Below are positions 7,711 to 16,058 of a stretch of 64,000 bases of DNA, in pieces; position 1 is the first letter of the stretch, and each line of letters starts with the position of its first letter. The notes beneath the pieces were generated by a model, which searched no databases, had not been told where the DNA came from, and saw only the letters and a list, made by a program, of their open reading frames with translations. Origin of the DNA: Phytomonospora sp040655735 (lineage in GTDB: Bacteria > Actinomycetota > Actinomycetes > Mycobacteriales > Micromonosporaceae); contig NZ_JBFAKK010000001.1 in assembly GCF_040655735.1 (NCBI RefSeq), positions 868,001-932,000 on the forward strand, written 5' to 3'. A program made the translations under genes and the position numbers.

Positions 7711-8040
7711 ATGCGGTCACTCATCTATCTCGGAGTCCTGCTCGGATGCCTCGCCTGCGCCGGATGGCTCGAACCGGTCCTCAAGGTCGGTGTTCTCGCG
7801 CGCCACCGGCGCGTGCTGCGCACGATTTCGCTGGTGGCGGTGCCGTTCCTGCTCATCGACGTCGCCGCGATCCTGGCCGGCTGGTGGTGGTTCGACACCG
7901 GCGCGGTCCTCGGACTCGTCCTCCCGGGCGGCATCCCGCTCGAAGAGGTCCTGTTCTTCCTCGTCGTGCCCGTCTGCGCGATCCTCGGCTTCGAGGCGGT
8001 CCGTACGGTGCTCGGCCGGCTCGGGAAGGCCGGGCGATGA
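7711..8040 (+). CDS. Lycopene cyclase domain protein, first subunit (CrtYc/CarC-like)
   Basis: A 109-residue, three-helix membrane protein with GGIPLEEVLFF, the conserved Pro-x-Glu-Glu motif of heterodimeric carotenoid cyclases. In actinobacteria two such subunits together cyclise lycopene or related C40/C50 carotenoids. GAGGGAG lies upstream of the ATG. It overlaps the next gene in ATGA, which encodes the partner. No crtB, crtI or crtEb is in the window; only a polyprenyl synthase is next door. Confidence 0.85.
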   Translation: MRSLIYLGVLLGCLACAGWLEPVLKVGVLARHRRVLRTISLVAVPFLLIDVAAILAGWWWFDTGAVLGLVLPGGIPLEEVLFFLVVPVCAILGFEAVRTVLGRLGKAGR

Positions 8041-8345
8041 CGGCCGCCTACACCGTCACCGCCGCCGCGATGGTCCTCGTTGCGGTCGTGGTCGACCTCT
8101 TCGTGCTGCGGACCCGGCTCCTGGGCAGCTTGACGTGGTGGCTGACCTACCCGATCGTGCTGGTCTTCCAGCTGCTGTCGAACGGTGTGCTGTCCTCGGC
8201 CGGCGTCGTCCACTACCGGCCGGACACGATTCTCGGCCTGCGCGTGTTCCACGCGCCGGTCGAGGATCTCGGTTTCGGTTTCGCGCTGGTGCTGGCGACC
8301 CTGTCGGTGTGGGTGTGGCGCGAACGCCGTGAGTCGAAGGCCTGA
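8037..8345 (+). CDS. Lycopene cyclase domain protein, second subunit (CrtYd/CarD-like)
   Basis: A 102-residue membrane protein with three predicted helices and the HAPVEDLGFGF motif (Pro-Val-Glu-Asp), matching the second half of heterodimeric lycopene cyclases. It starts at the ATG in the ATGA overlap with the first subunit, so the two are made in equal amounts. The frame is open upstream but covers only antisense-like sequence. It converges with the polyprenyl synthase gene, leaving 3 nt between stops. Confidence 0.85.
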   Translation: MTAAYTVTAAAMVLVAVVVDLFVLRTRLLGSLTWWLTYPIVLVFQLLSNGVLSSAGVVHYRPDTILGLRVFHAPVEDLGFGFALVLATLSVWVWRERRESKA

Positions 8346-8348
8346 GCC

Positions 8349-9440
8349 CTAGAGGACCCGCTGGATCGCGGCGGTGGCCAGGTGCTCCAGCACAGGGCGG
8401 GCGGCGTCGTCGACGTCGGCTCCGGCCAGCGCCGATGCGGCCTCCTCGGCGAGGCGGGTGATCCGGTCCTCGGTGCGCGTCAGGGCGCCGGTGTCGCTGA
8501 TGACCTCGCGCAGCGCGGCCACGCCTTCGGCGTCGAGCCCCGCGTCGCCCAGCCTCGCGTCGAGCAGGGCGCGCTGGGGCGCGTCGGCGGTCTGGTAGGC
8601 GGCCGCGATCAAGTAGGTGCGCTTGCCCTCGCGCAGATCGTCGCCGGCGGGCTTGCCGGTGCGGACCGGGTCGCCGAACACGCCGAGGACGTCGTCGCGC
8701 ATCTGGAAGGCCTCGCCCAGGGGGAGTCCGTACGCCGAGTACGCCGCCGACAGGGTGGGCGGGGCGTCGGCCAGGGCGGCGCCGATCAGCAGCGGCCGCT
8801 CGACGGTGTACTTCGCCGACTTGTAGCGCGCCACCTTCCCCGCGCGCTCGAGGGTCGTGTCCCGCGAGGCCTGCGCGAGCACGTCGAGATACTGCCCCGC
8901 CATGACCTCGGTGCGCATCGCGTCGAAGACCGGCCGTGCCCGCATCACCGCGTCGACGGGCAGGCCGGCGTCGCAGAACAGCTCGTCGGACCACGACAGG
9001 CACAGGTCGCCGAGCAGGATCGCCGCGGCCGCGCCGAACTCCCCGGCCGAACCCGACCAGCCGTTGGCGACGTGCTGGCCGGCGAAGCGCCGGTGCAGCG
9101 CCGGTTCGCCGCGGCGGGTGTCGGAGGCGTCGATCAGGTCGTCGTGGATCAGGGCGGACGCCTGCAGGAGTTCGAGGGAGGCCACACAGGCGACCAGCTG
9201 CTCGCTGTCGGTCCCGCCGGCGCCCCGGAAGCCCCAGTACGCGAACGCCGGGCGCATGCGCTTGCCGCCGCCGAGAACGAAGCTCTCGAGGGCTTCGGCG
9301 ACAGGGAGGAGCGCGCCGTCGATGTCGGTCAGGCGAGGACGCTGCCGCGCGAGGAACTCCTCGAGGGCCTTCTCGACACGGGCGCCCAGGTTGGCGGTGT
9401 CGAGGGGGGAGGAAGGCCGTCCGGTGCCTGCGTTGGTCAC
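8349..9440 (-). CDS. Polyprenyl (geranylgeranyl-type) diphosphate synthase
   Basis: A 363-residue trans-isoprenyl diphosphate synthase. The first Asp-rich motif is LIHDDLIDASD with GGGKRMRP before it; the second is MRDDVLGVFGD, where the last Asp of DDxxD is Gly, as in many actinobacterial IdsA-type enzymes. It condenses isopentenyl diphosphate with allylic diphosphates, probably to C20. Chain length cannot be decided with certainty. The adjacent carotenoid cyclase genes and the pknL-metF context fit an IdsA2 (Rv2173)-like enzyme. Confidence 0.9.
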   Translation of the reverse strand: MTNAGTGRPSSPLDTANLGARVEKALEEFLARQRPRLTDIDGALLPVAEALESFVLGGGKRMRPAFAYWGFRGAGGTDSEQLVACVASLELLQASALIHDDLIDASDTRRGEPALHRRFAGQHVANGWSGSAGEFGAAAAILLGDLCLSWSDELFCDAGLPVDAVMRARPVFDAMRTEVMAGQYLDVLAQASRDTTLERAGKVARYKSAKYTVERPLLIGAALADAPPTLSAAYSAYGLPLGEAFQMRDDVLGVFGDPVRTGKPAGDDLREGKRTYLIAAAYQTADAPQRALLDARLGDAGLDAEGVAALREVISDTGALTRTEDRITRLAEEAASALAGADVDDAARPVLEHLATAAIQRVL

Positions 9441-9555
9441 GTATTGACGCTATCCGTTGCGATCACGACCGCCGCAGCGGGTGGCGCCAAGATGAAAGCG
9501 GCGTCACCGAACGGCGACGGCGAGGCGAAGCGCTCACCCGGACCTGAACGCGAGG

Positions 9556-9588
9556 TTCCGCCCGGCGCGGTGAGAACGCCGGGCGGAA
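9556..9588 (-). terminator. Terminator after pspA
   Basis: A perfect 12-bp inverted repeat TTCCGCCCGGCG with a 9-nt loop lies 20 nt past the PspA stop on the minus strand. It probably ends the TPM protein-PspA transcript before the polyprenyl synthase promoter. Confidence 0.6.
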
Positions 9589-9608
9589 AGGCGTGAGCTT
9601 TCACTGGT

Positions 9609-10325
9609 CTAGGATCCCGCCTTCAGCGCGGCCATCCGGGCCTCGATCTCGGCCTCGTCGCCGAGCTTGTCGAGGCTCTCGAACTGAGAGTCCAGCGACG
9701 ACGCCGCCAGCTCCTGCGCGCCGCGGGCCTGCGCCTCCTCGCGGCGGATCTTGTCCTCGAAGCGGCTGATCTCGCTCGTGGGGTCGAGGATGTTGACGCT
9801 CTTGACGGCGTCGTTGACCTTGTTCTGCGCCTGTGCCGACTTCTGCCGCGCCACCAGGCTGTCGCGCTTGCCCTTGAGCTCGGTGAGCTTGATCTTCATC
9901 TGCTCCAGGCCCGACTTGAGCTTGTCGACCACGTCGCGCTGCGCGGCGATGTTCGGCTCGGCGGCCTTGACCTCGTTCTCGGCGTCGATCTGGCGGCCGA
10001 GGGCGACCCGGGCGAGGTTGTCGAACTTGTCGGCCTCCTCGGTCTTGCCGGACGTGCGCAGCTCGTCGGCCTTCGAGCTGGCCGAGCTCGCCTTCGCGCC
10101 CCACTCCTTGGCGGCCTGCACGTCGGCGTTGTAGTCGTCCTCGGCGAGGCGCAGGTTGCCGATGGTCGTGGCGACGGCTTGTTCGGCCTCGCTGATGTTG
10201 TTGGAGTAGTCGCGGATCATCTGGTCGAGCATCCTGGCCGGATCCTCGGCCGAGTCGAGCAATGCGTTGATGTTGGCCTTCGCCAGCTGCGCGACGCGCC
10301 CGAAGATCGTCTGTTTCTCACCCAT
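9609..10325 (-). CDS. pspA: PspA/IM30 family protein
   Basis: A 238-residue, almost wholly helical coiled-coil protein of the PspA/Vipp1 (ESCRT-III-like) family. The N-terminus (MGEKQTIFGRVAQLAKANIN) carries the amphipathic segment, followed by the family phrase DPARMLDQMIRDY. These proteins bind stressed membranes and stabilise them. GAGGATGAGGAC precedes the ATG at 10325. The gene directly follows the TPM-domain gene with 26 nt between, a pairing common in actinobacteria that suggests a joint envelope role. Confidence 0.9.
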   Translation of the reverse strand: MGEKQTIFGRVAQLAKANINALLDSAEDPARMLDQMIRDYSNNISEAEQAVATTIGNLRLAEDDYNADVQAAKEWGAKASSASSKADELRTSGKTEEADKFDNLARVALGRQIDAENEVKAAEPNIAAQRDVVDKLKSGLEQMKIKLTELKGKRDSLVARQKSAQAQNKVNDAVKSVNILDPTSEISRFEDKIRREEAQARGAQELAASSLDSQFESLDKLGDEAEIEARMAALKAGS

Positions 10326-10351
10326 GTCCTCATCCTCTGTTCGTCGAGTGC

Positions 10352-12379
10352 TCAGAAACGTCCACCGGCGCCGCGGCGGCCACGCGTGCCGCCACCGCCG
10401 AAACTGCCGGGCGTCATCCGCGGACCGCCGCCCGAACCGCCGCGACCCCCGCCGCCACCGCCGAGGAGACCGCCGATGAGGATCCCGCCGAGAACGGCCG
10501 CGGTCGAACCGCCGCCGCTCCCTCCGCCGCCGAAACCGCCGGGCATCGACGGGGTCTGGTAACCGCGCACGTCGCTTTCGGCCAGGTCGCGGGCCGAGGC
10601 GGCGAGTTGGTCGGCCTGCTGTGCGGCGGCGAGTGCGGCCATGGGGTCGGTGCCGCTGAGTTCCACGGCCCGGTCGTACTGGCGGCGGGCTTCGGCGAGG
10701 CGTGTGCGGGCCTCGGAGCCGACGCCGCCGCGGTTGGTGTTGATGAAGTCCTCGGCGGCGGCGATCTGGCTGCGCGCGGCCAGGGCGGCCTGTTCCAGGC
10801 TGGTGCGGGCGCGCTGCCGGCGGGCTTCGAGGTCGCGGATGTCGGCGAGCGCCTTGTCGAGGGCGGTGTCGGCCTCCTCTAGACGGCGGAGGGCGTCGAG
10901 CGGGTCGTAGGAGCCCGAGGCGACCTCCCTCCGGACGCCTTCGGCGACGCTCTCGGTGCGGGCCAGCGACTGGGCGAGCCCGGCGCCTTCCTTTCCGGCG
11001 GCCACGGCGGCACGGGCTTCGGCGAGGTCGCTGTCGGTCTCGGTGAGCAGCCCGCTCAGCCCGGTCTCGGCCTGCTCCAGTTCGGTGACGCGGCGCTCGA
11101 CGGCCTCGATGAGCTGCCCGGTCTGGCCGAGCGCCTCTTCGGCGGCGCGAACGAGGACGGCGGCCTTGTTGCCGTCTCCGGTGCCGAGCGCCTTTCCGGC
11201 GAGGTTGAGCTGCTCGTCGGCGAAGGCGAGTCGGGCGGCGGCCTGGTCGGGGTTTTCCGCGACGGTGGCGACGGCGCCGGGCGGGTAGCGGCCGGTGAGC
11301 GTGGCGAGGGTGCCGCGAGCGCCTTCGAGTCGTTTGGTGAGCGTCTGCGCGGTGCCCTCCAGTTCGCCGATCGCCTCGGGCGCGCGTCTGCCGAGGTCGC
11401 GGAGGCGGTCGAAGTCGGCGGCCTCGGCGTCCAGTTGGGTGTTGGCCTCCTGGCAGCGGGCGATGATCTCGGTGAGCATCTGGCGCCGGGCGGCGTCGTC
11501 CTCGGGTTCGGAGTCGTCGAGGCGCTGGCGCAGGCGGAAGGAGACGTTGAGGTGCTCCTTGGCCGCGGCGACGGTCTCGCCGAAGCGGGCGGTGGCCTCC
11601 TCGCCGAACTGCGCGGTGGCGAAGCCGAGTTCCTGTTCGCTGGTGCGCACGGCGTCGTCGGTGTCGATGAGCAGCTGGCTGGCCTGCTTGTCGAGTTCGG
11701 GCAGCGGCACGCCGGTGAGGTCGGCGGTGCCGGTCGCGGCACGGGTGGTCTGGGTGGTGCGCTTGCGCATGAACCACCAGATGAGCGCGGCGAGCACGGC
11801 GATCACCAGCACCACGAGCAGGCACAGCCAGGCACTGGCGGCGCTGTCCCCGCCGCCTGGGTCGGCCTCGCCGGGCTGGATGGCCACGCCCGGCACGGGC
11901 AGGCCGGAGAGGGTGGCGTCGTAGCCGTTGGCGGCGCCGATCGCCGCGCCCGCCCAGTCGTTCTGCTGGAGGGGAGGCTCGATCGCGACCCGCGCGACCT
12001 CGTCGAGCTGGGCGTCGCTGAGCGCGAAGTCGGCGTCGACGGAGACGGCGTACTGGCGCACCGAGGTGCCCACCGCCATGAGCATGTCGCGGCGGCCGAG
12101 GCCGTTCTGCGTCGCGGTGTCGTCGGCCCACGTCTGTGCGTTGCGCCCGGAGAAGTCGGCGACGTAGACGACGAAGAGCTGGACGCCGTGGGCCGCGTTG
12201 AGCCGGTCGAGGGCCGAGGTGACCTCGCCCTCGCGCGACCCCAGTGCGTCGACCTTGTCGGTGATCTGGCCGGAGGACAGCGTCACGGGCTCCTCGGCCG
12301 ACGCGGCACCCGTGGGAATGAGCGTCGACAGGACGAGAAGAACCACCGCGACCAGCCTTATTAGCCCGCGCAGCGCCAT
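10352..12379 (-). CDS. TPM-domain secreted/membrane protein with coiled coil
   Basis: A 675-residue protein with a signal peptide (LIRLVAVVLLVLSTL, Ala-Ser-Ala cleavage region), a TPM domain at about residues 40-165, a transmembrane helix (WLCLLVVLVIAVLAALIWWFM) near 185-205, a long Ala/Glu-rich coiled-coil region and a Gly-rich, Arg-ending tail. TPM proteins are also called TPM phosphatase or YgcG-like domains; their activity is poorly defined. It sits upstream of pspA in an apparent two-gene operon. Confidence 0.8.
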   Translation of the reverse strand: MALRGLIRLVAVVLLVLSTLIPTGAASAEEPVTLSSGQITDKVDALGSREGEVTSALDRLNAAHGVQLFVVYVADFSGRNAQTWADDTATQNGLGRRDMLMAVGTSVRQYAVSVDADFALSDAQLDEVARVAIEPPLQQNDWAGAAIGAANGYDATLSGLPVPGVAIQPGEADPGGGDSAASAWLCLLVVLVIAVLAALIWWFMRKRTTQTTRAATGTADLTGVPLPELDKQASQLLIDTDDAVRTSEQELGFATAQFGEEATARFGETVAAAKEHLNVSFRLRQRLDDSEPEDDAARRQMLTEIIARCQEANTQLDAEAADFDRLRDLGRRAPEAIGELEGTAQTLTKRLEGARGTLATLTGRYPPGAVATVAENPDQAAARLAFADEQLNLAGKALGTGDGNKAAVLVRAAEEALGQTGQLIEAVERRVTELEQAETGLSGLLTETDSDLAEARAAVAAGKEGAGLAQSLARTESVAEGVRREVASGSYDPLDALRRLEEADTALDKALADIRDLEARRQRARTSLEQAALAARSQIAAAEDFINTNRGGVGSEARTRLAEARRQYDRAVELSGTDPMAALAAAQQADQLAASARDLAESDVRGYQTPSMPGGFGGGGSGGGSTAAVLGGILIGGLLGGGGGGRGGSGGGPRMTPGSFGGGGTRGRRGAGGRF

Positions 12380-12571
12380 AGCTCCCCTTCACCCGCACAC
12401 GAGCGGACAATTCCGAATGAGACTAACAATTCGGTCATGTCCCGGACGGTGAAACGAATGATCACTCCACCCGGTGCGGACCGGACGAGGGCGCTCGGGA
12501 CCACCGGAAACGCCCCGTCCCACCAGTTGACCAAGTCCTCACCGGTCGCCTCGCCGCGGCGCCCCGCCCGT

Positions 12572-12577
12572 TACTCT
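12572..12577 (+). promoter_or_regulatory. -10 box of a leaderless transcript (metF)
   Basis: TACTCT fits TANNNT and ends 6 nt before the GTG at 12584. No Shine-Dalgarno sequence precedes either that GTG or the later ATG at 12608, which favours a leaderless start at 12584. Confidence 0.45.
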
Positions 12578-12583
12578 CAGTGG

Positions 12584-13501
12584 GTGACACTCGGTGCCCC
12601 GTCGGTGATGCCCGGCCAGCCCCCCGCCATCGGGGATCTGGTCGCCGCAGCCGAGCCCACATTCTCCTTCGAGTTCTTCCCGCCGCGCAGCGAGAAGGGC
12701 GAGACGACACTGTGGACGGCGCTGCGCGAACTCGAACCGCTTCAGCCGTCCTTCGTCTCGGTCACCTACGGCGCCGGCGGCGGCAACCGCGTCAAGACCG
12801 TTGAGACCACCGACCGCATCGCCACCGAGACCACCATGCTCCCCATGGCGCACCTGACGGCCGTCAACCACAGCGTCGCCGAACTGCGCAATCTCATCGG
12901 CCACTTCGCCGCGGTCGGCGTCCGCAACATCCTCGCGCTGCGCGGCGACCCGCCCGGTGACGTCCGCGGCGAATGGGTCGAACATCCCGACGGTCTCGCC
13001 CACGCCCACGAACTCGTGTCGCTCATCAAGGAGTCGGGCGACTTCAGCGTCGGCGTCGCCGCGTTCCCCGAACGCCACCCGCGCTCACCGGACTGGGACA
13101 GCGAGATCCGCCACTTCGTCGCCAAATGCCGCGCCGGCGCCGACTTCGCCATCACCCAGATGTTCTACAACTGGGCCGACTGGGCCCGCCTGCGCGACGC
13201 CACCGTCGCCGCCGGCTGCGACGTCCCGATCGTCCCCGGCGTCATGCCGGTCATCAACGTCCGCAACCTCGAACGCATCGCCGAACTCTCCGGCGCCCAC
13301 ATCCCCAAGACCGTCGGCGACCGTTTCCACGCCGTCGCCGACGACCCCGTCGCCGTACGCGAGATCGGCGTCGAGATCGCCACCGAACTGTGCGAACGGC
13401 TCCTCGCCGAAGGCGCGCCGGGCATCCACTTCATCACCATGAACCGCTCGCCCGCCACGCGCGAGATCTGGCAAAACCTGCGTTCGGTCGCCCACGTCTG
13501 A
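12584..13501 (+). CDS. metF: Methylenetetrahydrofolate reductase
   Basis: A 305-residue TIM-barrel flavoenzyme reducing 5,10-methylene-THF to 5-methyl-THF for methionine synthesis. Diagnostic segments are FSFEFFPPRSEKGE at the N-terminus (catalytic Glu), VTYGAGGG, NILALRGDPP, ITQMFYN and GVMPV. The frame is open from 12437, but similarity starts near VTLGAPSVMPG; the GTG at 12584 has a TANNNT box 6 nt upstream and gives the usual family length. M. tuberculosis has a related gene (Rv2172c) beside idsA2 and pknL, as here. Confidence 0.92.
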   Translation: MTLGAPSVMPGQPPAIGDLVAAAEPTFSFEFFPPRSEKGETTLWTALRELEPLQPSFVSVTYGAGGGNRVKTVETTDRIATETTMLPMAHLTAVNHSVAELRNLIGHFAAVGVRNILALRGDPPGDVRGEWVEHPDGLAHAHELVSLIKESGDFSVGVAAFPERHPRSPDWDSEIRHFVAKCRAGADFAITQMFYNWADWARLRDATVAAGCDVPIVPGVMPVINVRNLERIAELSGAHIPKTVGDRFHAVADDPVAVREIGVEIATELCERLLAEGAPGIHFITMNRSPATREIWQNLRSVAHV

Positions 13502-13513
13502 TATCCAAATGCC

Positions 13514-14116
13514 ATGAGTGCGTTGGCGGCCGCGGGCAGCTTGACCGGTCGAGCCCTATCGGCGATGCGGATACGACCGGGAACCCTCACGGCGATCGGG
13601 GTGACCGCCGGGATCGTCACACCACTGATAACGCGCAGAGGCGGCGTCTTCGTCGCCGTCGCCGCGGTACTCGTGCTGACCACCGCCGGCACCGACGTCG
13701 CCCGCAGCGCCCTGACGGTCCACACCGGACGCCGCGGCGCCCGCGGCCAGGTCTTCGACGCCCTGGGCGCCCGGATCGCCGAAGGCGCCTGGCTGTGGGC
13801 CTTCTACGTCCTGGGCGCCATGGGCGGCGTCGTGGTCCTCGCCGGCGCCTTGTCCTGGATGCACGAGTACGTCCGCGCCAAGGCCGTCGGCGAAGGCATG
13901 ACCGAACCGGGCATGCAGACACTCGGCGAACGCAACATGCGCGTCCTCATCGCCGTCATCGGCTTCGTGGTCGCCGGAGCCGCGGTCGTCCTCGGCGACG
14001 GCATGTCGGCCGGCTTCGCCACCGGCATCGCCAGCCTCGCCGCGACCGCGTGGGCACTGCTCGGCGCCCTCGGCTTCGTACAGCTGCTGATCGTCGTCGG
14101 CTCGACCTTGCGCTAG
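13514..14116 (+). CDS. Degenerate CDP-alcohol phosphatidyltransferase-like membrane protein
   Basis: A 200-residue protein with about five membrane helices. The segment TAGTDVARSALTVHTG followed by GQVFDALGARIAEG has the shape of the CDP-alcohol phosphatidyltransferase signature (DxxDGxxAR then GxxxDxxxD), but the first Asp-Gly pair is lost and the last Asp is Gly. It may be inactive or use another chemistry. It begins 12 nt after metF. I recognise the fold only from motif spacing, so the call is tentative. Confidence 0.5.
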   Translation: MSALAAAGSLTGRALSAMRIRPGTLTAIGVTAGIVTPLITRRGGVFVAVAAVLVLTTAGTDVARSALTVHTGRRGARGQVFDALGARIAEGAWLWAFYVLGAMGGVVVLAGALSWMHEYVRAKAVGEGMTEPGMQTLGERNMRVLIAVIGFVVAGAAVVLGDGMSAGFATGIASLAATAWALLGALGFVQLLIVVGSTLR

Positions 14117-14145
14117 AGCGCGGCCGGCGGACCCACGAGACGAGC

Positions 14146-14676
14146 CTAGAGGTCGCGCCCCAGGATCGCGAACGGCCGATCGTCCCCCGGGAACAGGCGG
14201 TGCCTGGCCAGGTCGACGAAACCCGTCCGCCGGTACAGCCGCCACGCCCGCGACTTCGACTCGTCGGCCTCCGGCGTCGACAGCACCACCGTCGACCCCG
14301 GCGCGTCCCCGAGCAGCTCCGCCAGCAACCGCGCGCCGAGCCCTCGGCCCTGAGCCTCCGGACGCACCTGCAACTCCACCAGCTCGAACACGTCGCTCAT
14401 CCACCGCCGGTACTCCTCCGGCGTCAGCCACTCACCGACCTGATCGTGCCACCACTGCCCGGGCCCGCCCAGATAGCCGTAGCCGAACCCGAGCAGCCGG
14501 TCGTCGGCCGCCGTCACCGCCACCGCCCGCAACCCCTCACGCTGCGAATGCGACACCACGAAACCCTGCCGCATCCGCGCCACCTCGGCCGGATAACCCA
14601 TGGCCTCGGCGTACACCGAGAGCACCTCGTCGACCCGCGACGAGAGGTCCTCCGGTGTCCAATGTGTCAGCGTCAT
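14146..14676 (-). CDS. GNAT family N-acetyltransferase
   Basis: A 176-residue acetyltransferase. Motif A reads ELQVRPEAQGRGLGARLL, the acetyl-CoA pyrophosphate loop Q/RxxGxG. The C-terminal WRLYRRTGFVDL is the usual family end. AGGAG lies 10 nt before the ATG at 14676; a GTG at 14694 is in frame without a ribosome binding site. Substrate unknown. It converges with the upstream membrane-protein gene. Confidence 0.8.
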   Translation of the reverse strand: MTLTHWTPEDLSSRVDEVLSVYAEAMGYPAEVARMRQGFVVSHSQREGLRAVAVTAADDRLLGFGYGYLGGPGQWWHDQVGEWLTPEEYRRWMSDVFELVELQVRPEAQGRGLGARLLAELLGDAPGSTVVLSTPEADESKSRAWRLYRRTGFVDLARHRLFPGDDRPFAILGRDL

Positions 14677-14830
14677 CAACGTACGGCTCCTCACCAGCTA
14701 CCCCAGGTCTCGGCTGCACGCTACGCGATGGCCGCCCGCGTCACCCACCGGCCGGATCGGTGACGAGCACCCGCGACCGTCGGGTAGAACAGACCCCGAC
14801 CGCAAGATTTCGCCGACCCTGGAGCCCGAC

Positions 14831-16003
14831 GTGTCCACCCACATCCTCGCCCTCACCGGCGGACGTGTCCTGCCGATCGACGCCGAACCCATCGACGAAG
14901 GCGTCGTCGTCATCACCGACGGCCGCATCACCGCCGTCGGCGACTCCGGAACACCCGTCCCCGACGGCGCCGACATCGTCGACGCCACCGGCAAATGGAT
15001 CGTCCCCGGCCTCATCGACGCCCACGTCCACCTCGGCGTCCACGAAGAAGGAGAAGGCTGGGCCGGCCAGGACACCAACGAGATGACCGACCCGGTCACC
15101 TCCCACGTCCGCGCCCTCGACGCGATCAACCCCGCCGAGATCGGGTTCGCCGACGCCGTCGCCGCCGGAGTCCTCGCCGTCAACGTCAACCCCGGCAGCG
15201 GCAACCCCATCGGCGGCCAGACCGTCGCCATCAAATGCGTCGGCCGCACCGTCGACGAGATGGCCATGCGCGCCCCCAGCGGCCTCAAGTCCGCCCTCGG
15301 CGAGAACCCCAAGCGCGTCTACGGCGACAAGAAGCAGACCCCCTCCACCCGCCTGGGCACCGCCGCCGTCATCCGCGGAGCCTTCGTCGACGCCGCCAAC
15401 TACAAGGCCAAACTCGCCGCCGCCGAAGACGGCAAACCCGTCGACCGCGACCTCAAACTCGAAGCCCTCGTCCGCGTCCTCGACCGCGAGATCCCATGGC
15501 GCCAGCACTGCCACCGCGCCGACGACATCGCCACCGCCATGCGCATCGCCGAGGAGTTCGGCTACGAACTCGTCATCGACCACGGCACCGAGGCGCACCT
15601 GCTCGCCGACGTCATCGCCGGCAAGGGCATCCCCGTCATCATCGGCCCCCTCATGGTCTCCCGCAGCAAGGTCGAGGTCCGCAACCGCTCCATCCAGAAC
15701 CCCGGCCTCCTCGCCGCCGCGGGCGTCACCATCGCCATCACCACCGACCACCCCGTCGTACCCATCAGCCACCTCGTCCACCAAGCCGCCTTCGCGGTCA
15801 AGGAAGGCCTCGACCGCACCACCGCGCTGGAGTCGCTCACGATCAACCCGGCGCGGATCATGGGCGTCGACAGCCGCCTCGGCTCGCTCACCGTCGGCAA
15901 GGACGGCGACCTCTGCGTCTGGTCGGGCGACCCGCTCGACGTCTACTCACGCGTCGAGGTCGCCTACATCGAGGGCGAAGAGGTCTACCGGCACCAGCCC
16001 TGA
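14831..16003 (+). CDS. Amidohydrolase (imidazolonepropionase-like)
   Basis: A 390-residue metal-dependent hydrolase of the amidohydrolase superfamily. The N-terminal beta domain precedes DAHVHLG (HxH metal pair); HCHRADD, DHGTEAH and ITTDHPVVP supply the other metal ligands and catalytic Asp. GTG at 14831 is chosen because GGAG lies 7 nt upstream; the frame is open from 14600. The substrate is unknown. It is cytosolic, stands alone, and ends just before a strong terminator. Confidence 0.82.
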   Translation: MSTHILALTGGRVLPIDAEPIDEGVVVITDGRITAVGDSGTPVPDGADIVDATGKWIVPGLIDAHVHLGVHEEGEGWAGQDTNEMTDPVTSHVRALDAINPAEIGFADAVAAGVLAVNVNPGSGNPIGGQTVAIKCVGRTVDEMAMRAPSGLKSALGENPKRVYGDKKQTPSTRLGTAAVIRGAFVDAANYKAKLAAAEDGKPVDRDLKLEALVRVLDREIPWRQHCHRADDIATAMRIAEEFGYELVIDHGTEAHLLADVIAGKGIPVIIGPLMVSRSKVEVRNRSIQNPGLLAAAGVTIAITTDHPVVPISHLVHQAAFAVKEGLDRTTALESLTINPARIMGVDSRLGSLTVGKDGDLCVWSGDPLDVYSRVEVAYIEGEEVYRHQP

Positions 16004-16012
16004 ACAGAACAC

Positions 16013-16047
16013 GAAACGGCCCCCACCGTGGCGGTGGGGGCCGTTTC
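16013..16047. terminator. Bidirectional terminator
   Basis: A perfect 16-bp inverted repeat (GAAACGGCCCCCACCG) with a 3-nt loop and a TTTCC end lies 9 nt after the amidohydrolase stop and 11 nt after the stop of the convergent helicase gene. Confidence 0.85.
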
Positions 16048-16058
16048 CGTGCCGATGT

